The notes: a model not told the origin generated them from the sequence alone. DNA of 64,000 nucleotides from Acanthaster planci (GCF_001949145.1 NW_019091474.1:199596-263595), one strand, 5' to 3'. Shown: positions 11,201 through 24,479, counted from the stretch's first letter. Numbers and translations are program-made.

Positions 11201-13735
11201 CATTTACACAAAATTTCAATTCGACGGAATACCAACTGCTGTTAACGCGTGCAGTTGCTGTTTAGACAATTGTGATAATTGCGTTTTAATGGCATTTTGC
11301 AGTGTGCGTCCTTTCGTCAATGGACATTCTAATACAGTTTATTTTTTAGCCAGTGGGAGGTACAATTTCTCAGAGTTACCAGTCTATACCTTGTCTATGG
11401 GATACACAACCTTTAGCGATCGAGGTTACTGAAACAATTTATTCCATTGGATTTTCGTTCACTTCACGACAAAAGAAATTAAGAAACGAGGCTGCGCCTT
11501 TGTGAAGCATACCTCTTAAAATACTTCAGTTTTGCCCTAAACGTCCATATTGAAGGAACAATGGTCCATCTGTACCCCCCTCCCAAGAAAATATGTGTAA
11601 GTTGTAAAACAAAGTCGTACTCAGTTTTAACTATCAAAGTCATGGCACTGTTTTCCCTGTGAACCTATTGCTTCTGAAAGACTGCTATTTTTAAGAAACG
11701 ATACGAATGCCATTTCAAATATAATCGTCACAGTTTTCTCAAAGAGACAAATGTCTCACTGGATAGTAAAATCTAGGTTTTGAGAAAATCGCATTTAAAG
11801 TTGGTCTCTTTTTCTAAAACATTTTCCCAGCATTTAGCATTCCTTTGACTTAAAACCAATGCTACTCCATGAAAGGGGGATAGTACGTGAAACAAAGAAG
11901 ACAGACTTATATTTAAAGAAGGCTGTTAAAATTGTTTATTTTGTAAATATACACGTTGTTCTGTTCGTGAAAACTGTAAAATTCCCGTGACTTTTTTATC
12001 ACTTCGTGAAAAACGAACATACACTACACGCTTTTGCCATGGCGCGTGTCAGGTGCGACATTGCTACGTTTGTATGCATGTCCGGAGTCAAACTTGTCTC
12101 TTCGTGAAAAATGCAAAACGAGTTTCGTCCCTTTTTGCCAACGTTGTAGTTATGGAATACAAAAGTATTTGGCTGATTTCAGTACATTCGGTAGAACATT
12201 ATTACACCAAGTTGTAGGCTCCGCACAGCCTAGTTGATTTTGCCAGAAACAGAAATTTGAACCCCAAAAAAAGAACAAACCGTGATTTTAGATCAGTTGG
12301 TCTCTTTGAGAAAAACCGTAACGATATGGTAAAAGACAAACTCAAGAAATTGACAATTTTGACTCTTCAAATGAAAACACAGCTATATGAAAAATGGTCT
12401 GTTTGAACTTGAATGTTGAGCAGTTCCCTGGTTGGTTCCTGACAACCAACATCGAAGAATTGAAAACTTGCTGAGTACATATTAAATGTCAAATGTTTGT
12501 CGCCATGGACAGCTTTTATTTCCTCTTCACTTGTCAAAAGTATTACAGTGTTTTCATCAATGCTGTCCTTGTTATTTTGTATACTTCTCTCTAACCTTGG
12601 CGCACTATTGACTCAGCAACATCACCTGCTGGGTTCCAGAAATACCAGTCCAGGAAAGAGCGGAGCCTGCTGGGCGTCAGTCTGTTCGAGAATTTTTTTT
12701 CAGTTAACCATACTCAATGAGGCATTTATTGGGAAATGCGGGAAGTTCTTGCCATTTAGCTTGAGCAGTGACGACGACAACGGGTTAGCTGGACAGAATG
12801 AGGAAACTGCCTGCTTTTGCCGGTATCTCAGGCTCAGTCGCTGGCCTAAATAATTCATCCGTCCTCGCATGGGGGTTGCATCTAGCTCGTGGCCACTCGG
12901 CTGTCGTGAGCGCACGATACAGAACATGCGCAGATTGAAGCTCGAGATGAAAGCTCATGATATGGTGGCTCGTGGTGGCTATGAGCTCATAGCAATGAGC
13001 TAATCGCAATTCCATGGAAGATGTGACTCATTGTTGTAGTACTCATAGTCGCATTGGAGTACATTTTTGGTACACGTACTCGTGAAAATATTCGCAAGAA
13101 GAAAAATCCTTGTACTTGTATTCGTACGCATTGCAGAAGTACTTTTACTCATGGGAATAAAGTACCCGACTTCAACACTGCATTTGTTGGCTACGTGAGC
13201 GTTTTACAGCTATATTTTACCCTAAGTACTTCTTGGCTGCCATGTCAAGTCGGTAAAATTGCTAAGTCCTAAAGATGCAATTTTAATCTGTTCCTTCAAA
13301 GACAAGATGTTCAATTGTACCACCCCGCGTTTAAGACACGCCTAGGCGCATGCGCTGTATATACACACAGGTGCATGCGCACTTCGATCTCTGTCCCCGT
13401 CCCCCGCACGTCTGCTGGCTTTTGTCAGTTGCAAATGTAGAGAAAGTGGACTGATCAGGGTTACATTTATTCGTTTCTTTCACAGGTTCGTGTATATAAC
13501 GTGCATTAATATTTCAGGATCTCTGGATGGGTGCCAAGTTTCTGATAAAAAAAGGTCTGTCAACAGTATTCACCATTTTTGTTCCCGTGTTAAGTTGTAA
13601 CAATTGGGTTGCCACTCTTTATGTCACTGCGTAGGAGTTGAACAGTGTATGTCATCGTCAACCAATAATACAGTTTTTCCGGAGCCAGTCTCAAAAAAAC
13701 AATCTTTGGATCCCGGGGAGTGAGTATTTGTTATT
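8216..13735. other. Gene-poor stretch, nothing coding recognised
   Basis: About 5.5 kb with only shadow-quality open frames. A GTTT/GTTC microsatellite lies at about 8497-8528. Around 12.85-13.16 kb there are degenerate AGCTC/GAGCTCAT words followed by GTACTC/TACTCGT words, which look like cryptic simple sequence. Palindromic GCATGCGC occurs twice near 13352-13382. No exon could be supported. Confidence 0.4.
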
Positions 13736-13742
13736 CCAACAG

Positions 13743-13779
13743 TATAAGAGCAGCGCGAGAGAGAACGTAGTGGTCAGTG
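13743..13779 (+). promoter_or_regulatory. TATA box plus initiator
   Basis: TATAAGAG at 13743-13750 is followed by TCAGTG at 13774-13779, a canonical Inr whose +1 A (13776) lies 33 bases after the first T of the TATA box. This is standard core-promoter spacing. It precedes an ATG-started open frame that runs into a strong splice donor (13871-14031). Confidence 0.55.
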
Positions 13780-14031
13780 ACTGACTTGCGCGGAAACATG
13801 TTCTTGCGTTTTTGTGTAGGATTTTGCAGGATTTAATACATATTGCAGATGTACACCTGCATCTTGAACAATGGCCCAACATAGTGTCATCGTTGTGAAG
13901 TCAGAACCCCCTACAGCATTTCAGATTTCCATGGCCGGGCAAGTCATCTCCCGTCCCCAGGGTGGTTTCAAGTTAAGGTTATTTACACGTACCAATATAG
14001 TTGTACTCACTGCACACCATTTGGGCGAGCA
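13776..14031 (+). CDS. Candidate first exon of an unidentified gene
   Basis: Downstream of the TATA/Inr pair, an ATG at 13871 in the context AACAATGG opens a frame beginning MAQHSVIVVKSEPPTAFQIS. The frame stays open for 53 codons until a perfect donor GTAAGT at 14032 (phase 2). A short upstream frame starting ATGTTCTTG (13798) would precede it in the leader. I recognise no protein family, and the peptide is not a signal peptide. No partner exon was found with confidence, so this rests on the alignment of promoter, start, open frame and donor. It may be a chance run. Confidence 0.38.
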
Positions 14032-14039
14032 GTAAGTGT

Positions 14040-17000
14040 TTGTGTTTCAGTCGGTGCCTTTAAACCGATCGACCTGACGAGACACCGCGAGTGCTTCGGT
14101 TTCTATTTCGTGTCTCAGAACATCTTAGCTCTGGCACGAAAACGTGGATGGGTTCTTGAGTAGCTGCACACACTCCGTGTCGCGTTGATGAACCACATAA
14201 TAAGCCGCAATGAGTAAGCCAGTGACAGTTATAGATCTTTGACGAATTATTCGAGGTCAGTTTGTTAACACAAAGCGGAGAGTGGAGCGCCTTAAAGGGG
14301 TCAGTCTGTTTAATGCAAACCTTCAAAATACATATACACCTTTGTATCTCGCTTAACCTTATTTTCAACTTTTGTTTTACTGTTTTAAAAGGTGATTTTT
14401 TTCTGCTTTTTTGTTTTTATGCCCAAAAGAGTTTCAATATTCATGACCAAAATTCTGATGTCGCCTCACAAAGAACAAAGCCTCAATGTTGGACTTTTTT
14501 TTACACAAAACTGTTCCCTTTTTAGGTAAAGTTTGCTGGTTTAAATTGTCTCTTTTTTGATGACCCACTGTTGTTTATAATTAGGTGCATAGCAATAAGC
14601 AAGCGCAAATCCTTTTCTCAGAAATGTTTATAGTTAGTAAATTCTTGGTTCAAAATTTGGGCAAAAAATTATTCATTGAATTATGTCTTCCCATGTTGAT
14701 ATCATAGTAAAAGCGCCCTCAGTGTCCAGGAAAGCATGGTAAATTTAAGTGTTGAAAAATGCAGTGTTTAATGCACTTAACCAAATAGGTTTTCAAAGAG
14801 TTTTCATACAGTTCAGATGATTACAGTGTTGCAGAAAAATTGTATCTAAGAAAAAGGAATTGCCGCTGCACTTTATTTTCCTCAGAGACCAGTAGACAAA
14901 TCCATCCATGTTTCACTAGGCAGTCTGAGAGTCGTGTGTTGGGTTTTGTACGAGACAATCCTCGTGGAATCGTGTGGCTCGATAACAGTTACCACAGCTA
15001 CCGCCATTGGTGAAGGCCTCTGCAAATGACCAGTAATGGCGTTACCATGGTCACTTGATGTTTCTTTGGGTGTTCTGATCTCCAAAACTTACACGCCCTT
15101 GTCCCATCGTATGGCGTATCTACAGATTAATTTGGATATTGAACAAGGCAATTGATATCCTGCTGTCCATTGCACGTACGGTACAGAGCATGTATTTTTA
15201 AAGAGAGGCCTCGTTTGGCACTTGTCAGCACATTTCTCAAGGTATAGAATGAATGAAAACTCTTGTAAATGTAAATTCCATTGATGAGTTGTGACTATTG
15301 AACCTCGACTGCATCTGCAAGAGTCAATCTATCTGCCCATGCAAAGCGAATAAATGTTTTCTTAGAATTATGCCTCTCCCTTTATCTTGCCTTGTTCAAG
15401 AGTCAAGCCATATCCGCTCCACTTTCAATAATGAAAAGCCCTCCGTTAGAAAAATAGCCAACCCCAAAAATGGAAACGCACAAACGAGATTATTGGAATT
15501 TAAGTCAATTACCACTCCGTGCGCTACCGTCTCCCACCCCCTTCCCCCTCAATATTAATCCAACTAAACCATAGCACACGCTAACGGGTTTATCCCTGCG
15601 GTTTCATCCATTTAAGCCCTCACTCAGAAGGTTACATTTAATTTCGGGGTTATTGTGGACTTTGGCGAAAGAATTTCTTCTTTAAGGGCAGCTGGCTTTA
15701 TGCAGGTTAAAGAAAGAGGTATGTACATGAAACGTCTGCGAATGGAAGTGATTTAATAGAACTCAACCCGAACCACTGCTTCTTGACACAATTACGTCAG
15801 CGTGCACGGCTACTAAAACCTGGCCATGTGACCTGGTCACTTACTCCCTCTGCTTTGCCTGAATCATACATTCGGGGATGCCATCCTTTCATTGATATCC
15901 CCAATCCTGACATCTCTCACGGAAGATGTCGTCGCCCAGCAGAAAGGTATTTCAGGATATGTCAGCACCTGAAGTGCAGGATGTCTTTATCCGCTTGAAA
16001 GTTACCTCATGGCTTGGCCATGGTGCTCCCTCATCAATAAACTACCCATGGCACTGCTTTTATGAGATTGCTTTTTATTTTGTCCACACAACTTAATATG
16101 GACTATTCCAATTCGGTGATGTATTTAAAGGTGCAAGGGGAAGAGTTGGCAACAAGCAAACTCCATTCTGTGCAGACATGCATCATTAATACACTGGTTT
16201 CGCAAATAGCTATTGGCTGATAAACTGCAACGCCGTGGTAACAATTCCGTAATCATGTATACTTTTAGGTGCACAAGTAAATATTTTATCAGCAAGAGTA
16301 GAGAGAAGTAAGTTGTTTTAAAAAGAACACTATACAAAACAAACAAAGCTTGCAGTCCACTCCTCGTTGGATTCAATAAACTCAGTCATGGACCATCAAT
16401 TTCAAGTGCCGGCTCTGGAGTGCCTCTCCGCGTTTGGCCAAAGCGCCAGGGAAGCTACACCGCCAGCCCTGGGGGCTGACGTGAAAGGGGAAAAAAGCAC
16501 GCGGAGGCGAGACCCAGCAGGCGTATCTATCAAGAGACGTTGTTCAACCAAACCCACCAACAGTCATTGCGAAGCAAAAGGTCGCAAATGCATGCAACGT
16601 TGAGGGCAATTTTAAAGAGGGAAAACGCGTCGGTAAATTACCCAATTTATGGCTACAGTTAACCACTTGAAACAGGGAAACCTGTAAAACATTCATGCCT
16701 TATTCTTCAATACAAAGCTGTAGATTGTCGCCAGCAGAAGGGGTGGCCATTATTAAAGTGATCGGTTAACGAGGGCACTGGAAAATTTTAATTATGAGCG
16801 TCTGAAATCCAAAGAAAGCGCTGTAACTGACGACGTTTTTTGCAGCCCGATTTCATTTCGTTCCGATTCAGTTCTAATATTAAATAAGTGTCTTCATATC
16901 TGCGTTAACGATATGTATCACAAGTAGTTAACGCATTAACGTGGTCCAATAGATATCTCATGAGTTTATGATATGAGTTGACAGGCTTTCAGGTCATAGA

Positions 17001-19600
17001 GTTTAATTAGGTATACTTTTGTCAATCCTGGCCAGCTTGGAGTGGGTTGTTCTTGTTACAAGTAATGCCCTTTGTTCAGTCCATTGATTTTGTATGTTTG
17101 TTGAATATCGTCCTACCAGTATCTTTTCTGTCTGGTCGAATAAATAATAATAATAATAATATGCATCGCAATATCGTCACCAATAGCACAGTGATTCCAG
17201 AACCCTAAATTGGGGGCTCTTAGAAAGAAGGGAAATTGAAAAGGCCCATAGATCTTTTTTGGTCGTTTCCAAATAAACCAAGATCTCCAGGGGGTGGTTG
17301 AATCAAAATGTTGTTTCATATGACCTTCCAATCCGCCCCCCCCCAAAAAAAAAAATGATTTGAACGTCTCGTCCACTGTAAGTGATGGTTGAAAGCACTT
17401 TGTTTTTCCCCGAGGCCCGACTACTAATTTCCCTTCTCGCTACGGTCGGATGAAGTATGTCATGCCTAATTTATTTCCATGTTAATTCCACCTCCCATAT
17501 CCCATGTACACATTCGGTCAATATGTACGTGTACACTCGCGCCACTTTTAGCATATGCGGTTGCCTCTCCTCGCTTAATTGAATGGGACTCCACTGACAC
17601 CGATTTCAGGTTCCTACTGAACATACCCTTTTGAGGGATTACAACTCAGTCTTGCCGAGCTTCTCAATAGGCTTATGGTTTTCAGATTTAATTCCCCGTC
17701 TTGCTGGAGTAAGATATGATTAGTATAAAAATTTGTATTGGGGGATTAGTTTTCAAAATGATTCTTGGTGATTTAAACAAAATCCAAACGGACGCAACTA
17801 GAATTTCGCCATCTAAAAGAAAGGATCATTTCCAGGTTGGTGGACAGAAAGTCTCTCGAAACACTATAAATATAGTCTCAAAATTTCATTTTGTATGAAA
17901 GATTAAGATAAACTGATATTTTAATGAAGTCGTGTGTGGTTGCCTGGTTAAACTTGAAGTTCATTTTTATCTGAAAATTATAGAGGAAATATCACAGTCA
18001 ACCACAATCTCTGTCATCAATCCAACCCGAAAAAGAATACAAGTGTGCTCCTCGAGGAGAGGGGGTTAGAATCTATACGGTGTAATGCTCCCAATGTTGA
18101 TTGCTCGCCTCTGTTTGGAGACATTTGTGGTATCCGCCTAATCGTCCGTACAAGATCGAACGGCCCGGTGCGTCGGCGTCGTCACCCCGGCTAGAAAGAT
18201 TCACGCCAGTTTGGGCCGATTCTGACACATACTGCCATCTTCTGAAATAAGCCGCTAATGAAAATGTCGCCTTCACCGTAAAGCGGCATAAAGCGGCAAC
18301 CAGCTCCCCCACCCCCACCCCTGGAGGGGATGAGTATATGGGTCGTGAGTGCTCGGCCAATCGCGAAAGATGCGTCGAATGATTGACATAAACCTATGTG
18401 AGCGAGGACCGCCAAGTATCTACCACCAATATTGGAGTGCAACTTCAACCCACGGCTACAATAACCGTGGTATTTTGATAGCTCCGAGTTCACTCTAGAA
18501 AGCAATATTTATTTTCCCCCGCCACATGTCTCAATATTCATTGTTTCGTCATCTGAACATTCGGACTCAGTTGTCCCTTGCACATGGAGCGATTAGGCCT
18601 GGCGTAACTCTTTCTCGATTGTGCTAATTATGAAGAGCAGGTATTTGTTGTTTCAATTCATAATTTTTCGACAAATGAAGCGTGGGCCCTTTTTAATATA
18701 ACCTTTATAATTTATAATTTACATTTATAATCTTTGTTTTATTTGTGGTGGAAAATTACCGGAGTGGGGATTAATATTTTATTGTCTGCATTTCTAAATG
18801 ATATGTGGGTTATTCAACATGTTCAAACGATTAAACGCCGTTGGAGATCGAGTTTATTTTAGATTTTTTCAGGGTCTGGATCTAGTCATTGGTGCTCTCT
18901 GAGTAATCACAAACACTATAAAAAGAAATTGAATAAACCGAGCTAACAATATGTGCCTGCAAATAGAGTGGTAAGGCCATTTTGAAATAGCTGAGTGGTT
19001 GACCTCCAAGGGTATAGCGAGTACTATAAATACAACCCAACAGCAATTGCCCATTATGAACAAAGTTAGCTTGCTTGGAATTTACAACATGGCGTGCTTG
19101 TCGTTAGGTGTCATTGGATTGTCCATCAAGCGCCACAATTATATTTGTGAAGAAAATTAGGCGGTTGTAAAGACAAGGACATGACAGTTGATGAAGTAAT
19201 TCTCTTGAAGTAATATAATTCTGAAGCAGAATCACGGAAACGGTCATACAAACTTTGCCTCAGGCTGATGCAAATTTGTCTGGTATCTGGCAGCAGAATT
19301 CACGTCAGTTACTTTTCCGTCCCCTCAAAAGTTCTTGTAGAAACATCGATGAAAATGAACAAGAAATTATGACTCTGTCAATGAATCTGTTATCGGGAGA
19401 TGAAGTCATCAAAAACCTGTGTTTGTCAATTTGTCGATGTACTCCTTTCAAAAAGAAGATGAAAAACAGCGACTACTCCTTTTTATCTTAAAGATCCAAC
19501 CGAATTGGACGCCGGAATCGAGTCCCAACCACGCACATCGGAAAAGAGTGAATGTGATTGGAGGGCAGCCATTCTGCATAACAAATGAGCAAGCGGGATC
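14040..19600. other. Gene-poor stretch, nothing coding recognised
   Basis: No supported exon. A TAA/TAT microsatellite lies at about 17141-17162. The GC-richer pieces at 16380-16600 and 18070-18340 hold open frames of 70-100 codons without recognisable domains. AT-rich pieces such as 18650-18780 could be regulatory, but nothing in the bases proves it. Confidence 0.4.
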
Positions 19601-19616
19601 CTTGGGCGATCGCACT

Positions 19617-19624
19617 TATAAAAA
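19617..19624 (+). promoter_or_regulatory. TATA box of the candidate CART-like gene
   Basis: TATAAAAA lies 147 bases before an ATG (19764) that heads a signal-peptide-like stretch. An inverted CCAAT (ATTGG, about 19557) is upstream. Neuropeptide genes often use TATA promoters, but the link is positional only. Confidence 0.4.
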
Positions 19625-19763
19625 CTTGAGGGGTGTTTGTGTCGGTTACGCACAAGGGAAGCAACGGCCTGTCGGACGCGGAAGCACCCAAGCTTGTCTG
19701 CTGCCGTTGTTGAATTTACACCTTTTGGACGTAATCAAAGACCACTTTTCCCTCCAAACAAAA

Positions 19764-19836
19764 ATGTCGAGAGCAATTGCCATTTCTGCTGTTGATGGCT
19801 GTTATTGCAGCGCTAAGTACATCGACATATGGCGAG
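19764..19836 (+). CDS. Candidate signal-peptide exon of a secreted peptide precursor
   Basis: ATG at 19764 sits in a good context (AAAATGT). As printed, its frame gives a non-secretory peptide. The overlapping frame reads LPFLLLMAVIAALSTSTYGE and ends exactly at GAG before a donor GTAAGT (19837). Losing one A from GCAATTGCC (19773-19781) would join MSRA to this hydrophobic stretch and give an almost ideal signal peptide. So either the assembly has a one-base insertion, the allele is broken, or the hydrophobic frame is coincidence. It ends in phase 0, which would match the phase-0 start of the CART-like exon at 31431, 11.6 kb downstream on the same strand. The assignment to that gene is inference. 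Confidence 0.35.
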
Positions 19837-19839
19837 GTA

Positions 19840-21600
19840 AGTTTCTGTCCTGCGTAGACACTTGAACATTATCGAGCTTTCTTTAGGTAACCAAAGTCCA
19901 TGTTTTCCCCAATGTTTAAATGGATGCATTAAATTTTCACTGTTAAAAAATGAGTAGATTGATTTGTACATGCACACTATCGAGTATATAAGTCAAATCG
20001 AATTGAGGTAAGTTTTAAACTTCCAGTTAACAGTTCACAAAGCGTTATTTCCTAAATGTGTATTTGATAAAATAGTTCCAAGGGGTTTTCGAAGAATTTA
20101 TTTAAAACTCGATGGCACATATGAACAGAGTTAATGCCGTTAAAGGTTTGTTTCTTTTGGGTGTTTCTTTAATTCAAAACTGAATTTCTGAACAAGTTAT
20201 CCTATATCAAATTAAATAGTATTTTAAAAATAACATTTTGAGCATGTACAATCAGTTATGTGTATGTAAATAGACAAGTTGTCGCAATAAGGCTTCTTTG
20301 TGGGAAATTACGTTCACGGACAAGACTTATTTTATACGCAAGGAAACGAATATTTGTTTTAGTGATTCTTGAGATTCGGTTATTCATGGACAAAAACATG
20401 TTTTCTTTGTAGAAGAAAACTGTTGTTTCAGTTGTTCTTGAGATTCGACCATTTAAGAATTGCCCAAGGAAATAAACGCTGCGGAATCATATCGACCGTC
20501 GGTTTGGTGCCCCGGCTTCAGGGATACATTCACGAAAGAGCAGTTTCTGTATTATTATCTCTCGTCACAAAGCAGCGCTGTTGTCTTACCTACATCTCAT
20601 TAAAAAGTAGACTATTTTGGGGAAGGCACTAAAAATATAACCAGAACCTGTCATTTTCCTGAACTTGATGTAATTTTTATGTTGATGATAACAGGATGAA
20701 TTCCCCAACCCTTTTTTTCTCATGGAGCAAATTTTCGGCACGCCTTTAGAGTTGAACTTATCAATTCAATCCTCAAAAGAGAATGTTTGCTTGTTGGTTT
20801 TGCTTGTTCTGTCAATTTTTCAAATTAACGGATGTTCGCTTCTGACAAGCTTTGGTTACCCATGTTATATTATTTGTTTAGTATATCCAACGCATCAAGT
20901 TACCCCACGAGGTTTGGCGACAAAATGACGGCAGAATCTCGCGCGAGTTGGTGCGATTTGGATTTCAGTATAATTATGACGCCGCCGCAGGTCCAGAAAC
21001 CCTTCTTGAGATCATGCAATCTAGCTTCGTACCCTCGATACACATTCGTCACGCCCCTTAAGAACACTCGAGACTCCAGTTTACAAGACGAAATTGTAGG
21101 CCTGTGGCATTTTGTTTGGCGAAAAGACCTTCAAAACGCAAAGCCTAAAATAGGAGCTAAACTATACCGGTGGACACTAGAGAACGATACTGGAATTTGG
21201 GCCACTCAGAAGAAATCGAACGTTCCGTTGTTAGTGGTTAGCTGGTCACTCGCTCGCTCACACCCTGATTTACTTATTTGTCTATTTGGGGCAGCTTGGA
21301 GCTACTATGAAGCCGACAACTTTCATTGAAAAAGACAGCAAGCATGTAGTGCAGTAAGGAGCTCTCGATCGAACGTTGGGGACAGAAATTATTGAAGATT
21401 ATGACGTAACGATAGACATATATGTATTGTCGTACGCTTTACTATATCGCTAAGCGTGCAGTAGGTTTTCCTCACACGGAATCCGTACATAATTCCTCTT
21501 AACGGTGATTAATGGATATCACCGGTAGGCTATGTTATAGCTGCAAGCACCAAGAACCTTGGGCATGAATGGCTCGTTTACGTGTAGGTGTGCGCTTATA
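19840..21600. other. No supported gene
   Basis: AT-rich. After TATTATTTGTTTAG (ends 20879) a 60-codon open frame starts YIQRIKLPHEVWRQNDG and stops at about 21062. It resembles no family I know and overlaps a longer open frame in another phase. I do not call it. Confidence 0.35.
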
Positions 21601-21605
21601 CATGG

Positions 21606-21648
21606 GGCCTTGTGGGGTATCGGAATATGGGCAGTACCCCACAAGGCC
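21606..21648. repeat. Perfect 14-bp stem hairpin
   Basis: GGCCTTGTGGGGTA (21606-21619) is exactly complementary to TACCCCACAAGGCC (21635-21648), with a 15-base loop. A weaker neighbour, CTTGTTG...CCAACAAG (about 21658-21681), follows at once, and TACCCCACAAG appears again near 21884. Confidence 0.85.
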
Positions 21649-21689
21649 AGTTTTACCTTGTTGAATTGGTACCCAACAAGAATTTCACG

Positions 21690-24205
21690 AAACTAATATT
21701 TGGGAAATAACTCCAAAAGGGGAAATTTTTGATGGGTAAAAATCCGTCGCAAATTGAAGTGTTTTATATAAGGGACTTACGGTCGAAATTTCAACCCAGG
21801 AAAGTGAATTTGGTTTAAATTGGAGTGATTTGAATTTTTTTTGCGTGTTGTGTGGGAGTTTTGTACACGAGAACAAAGGAAATACCCCACAAGTATAGCT
21901 GTGCAAGGAGGTGTGAACTGATCACGTTTAGGTCCACTCCACGCCGGCAAACAACTGAGCACATTGCGTGAGCAGTCGCACTATGTCATCTGATAAACCA
22001 GCATGGCGTTCACATCAGGCTTAATTCTTTTGGCGCATCTTGGGTATTTTCGTACAGACTAACTTCAGTTTGCGTTTTTGATTGCCAATTTTCCTGATTT
22101 TTGTTTACACCTAACCTAAATATCACAAGCTGATATTTGTCCTCTGTTAGTGGCGCTCCCACCCTAAAAAGTGAAAAATACTCATTTCATTCCGATATTG
22201 GGGCGATGTGGATGTAAAATGGGTTAGCTTGAGAGTCGGTAAGTGTCTGTGACCGCCAGCCCTCCGTCACCGCTTGGCCGAATCAATTGCAGATGATTAA
22301 AAGGTGGAATCAGCGGCGGGGCGCACTCGAAGGAATTGGACTGGCCTAATTTCTTAAATAGACGCCGCTTTAAGATGAGCAGTATTAAATTACCGATGGG
22401 AGCAGAATGCTGTAAAATTGGGTCTTGTTGATCCCGTCGGTGTCCATATACCGTCCGAGGCAAGCGACACTTAATGCCCGTATGGAGGCCGCCGATATCG
22501 AGTGTTTTCAACCCTCTTGTCCGGGGTTGTTTTGTTTTATAATTTGCCTTTGGTGTGTAAATTACATCGAAAATTCCGGATTTATTCTTCACCTTTTACA
22601 TCATAAATTCACCACTTGTTTCGCCTTATTGGGAAAATAATGGTACAAAACGGCAAGTGCGTGGAAGAACGTTTGGTCACCGACTGGCTAGAGGGGCCTT
22701 TTAAAGAAATGTTTACGTCGCCTGTAACCAGCGTATACATTTTTTGGTGTTAGTTGCTGTGGTAAATGTTGAATCTAATGAATAAAATTCATTTCCTTAA
22801 AAAAAGCGTTTGGCTCTATTTACCGTTTGTACAATCACACAGAGCAAAAGGCTGAGCTATGGAGTCAGTACTTATCCCTTGTTTCAAGGTTGATGACGGA
22901 AATCGGCGTTGGAAGTATTTTTGATGACTTTGCGCGGTTTATCCTTCTGCTTTTCCTTCATGATTTGATAAAGCTATGCCCCCCCCCTCCGAAGGGTCTT
23001 CCGGCCCATCTGGGCGGTGAGCTTGACTCACGACAGCGATGAAATAATTGATAGCGGATATCCAACGCGCTGCATGGTTTTTGATAAAATGGTTCGAGAC
23101 TCTGCGAACTGACTTGAAACCAATACTGAAAGATAGGAAAGGTGATGAGGTGTCGCTGCGAGACTGATTGCTTCAATGATGATTACTATTAGGCGGGCGG
23201 ATCGGCTCACAACTTTATCTGAGTATTTTTACTGACAGAGGTGTCATAGCGGAGCTGCTTGCAATCGCTGAATCCCGCAGCAAGAGAGGTTAAAGCAGAA
23301 CACAGATAACATATCTGAATTTGTCATGAATCCTCGCTTCGCCAGGCTCCTAAAATTGCATTAATGCCAAGGCCACTCCGAGTCAGTAATTGGAGTGCCA
23401 CTTTAAGGGCTGCCCATTCTATCTGCAAGGAGGCAGTTCCGGTGATAGTGAAGTATGTCTTTCCATCCACCAGGAGATTCGAGTCCGCATCCCATAGCCG
23501 GCTCTTGTGACGGCTTCAGCCTCTAATTGAATTGAAATTCGGGATGAGCTCTCGACAATTTGCTAATAGACAGGATTGGCATTGCACAAGAAATCGAACC
23601 TCGATAACAGTAAATTGCTGGCTGAGGGGGTGGCCATACGGCTCGACAAGGACTAAATGTGTACCTACTACTGATCTCTTCATAGGAAATATAAATGTTT
23701 CATTGAAAATCATATCAGTTTCCATGCATCTATTCCAAAATAACATTGATATTGGGCCTTTAATTTGTTCAATGTCGCTTTGCCAAAAGGAGTTGACTGA
23801 AACTATTTTTGCTCATAGCTAATGTGTAAACTGTAAGTCATCACATTAACAATAAATCACGTTACAAACGTAGGCCTACTAGGTGCGGGACCAAGAGACA
23901 TTTTTTGTTTTAGTAACTTTATTCTGTTGTTATGTCAAATTATTGAGTAGTAAGTATTGATTGACGGGTTATAGTGCCCATGTACTCTGTATTGTTGCGC
24001 CTTCATATGCCTTAACGTTCACTGGAAATCTACGACTGACATCATAATGCTTCTGCTGAAGACCGTCATTTCGTTTCGGTTTACCAAGGTTCGTTGATTT
24101 ACATACCAAATCTTAAGGTGTCTTTGCTGACTAACTGGATGGGGTTCATTAGGTCTTCTGGAGGACCACAAAGCAGGTCGCTGTCATTGGCGAGCCTTTG
24201 GCTGT
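21690..24205. other. No supported gene
   Basis: Mixed-composition sequence. 22250-22520 is slightly CpG-rich, but its open frames show no domain. No splice-compatible exon series was found on either strand. Confidence 0.35.
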
Positions 24206-24206
24206 T

Positions 24207-24465
24207 ATTATTATTATTTTATTTCTGGTAATGACACCAAGGATTCCGCAACTGGGTGCCTTGGGCACTGTAGGCTCGCAAGCCTTGAAGGAACGTGTAG
24301 ACATGAGCCCACAAGAAGCAGTTATACAGTTTTAGAGGTGCGAGGAAAACCACCGAGGAATATTCTGGGTAAAACCCACAGAATCAGGTAGGGACTGGCA
24401 ATCGAATCCAGGACAACAGTGATGGGAGGCGAAAAACGAACCACTGCGCCAACCTGCCCCAGGTT
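24207..24465 (-). mobile_element. tRNA-derived SINE (copy 1)
   Basis: Read on the minus strand: an A-box-like GGTTGGCGCAGTGG (reverse complement of 24441-24454), then a B-box-like GGATTCGATTGCC about 45 bases later, then CCACAGAATC and GGTTTTCCTCGCACCTCTAA. The element finishes in an AATAATAATAA tail at 24207-24222. Internal RNA polymerase III boxes plus a simple-repeat tail define a tRNA-derived SINE. The copy at 41135-41315 shares the same layout, including the GGTTTTCCTC.CACCTC.AAAACTG body. Confidence 0.78.
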
Positions 24466-24479
24466 GACTGGCAAGTTCG

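Noticed and set aside
16381-16603. Plus-strand frame starting MDHQFQVPALECLSAFGQ
   Set aside because: Coding-like composition in the first part, but no family match and no splice or promoter context.
20832-21329. 165-codon frame and an overlapping 60-codon frame after an acceptor at 20879
   Set aside because: Neither resembles a known family and both cannot be coding; without transcript data there is no basis to choose.
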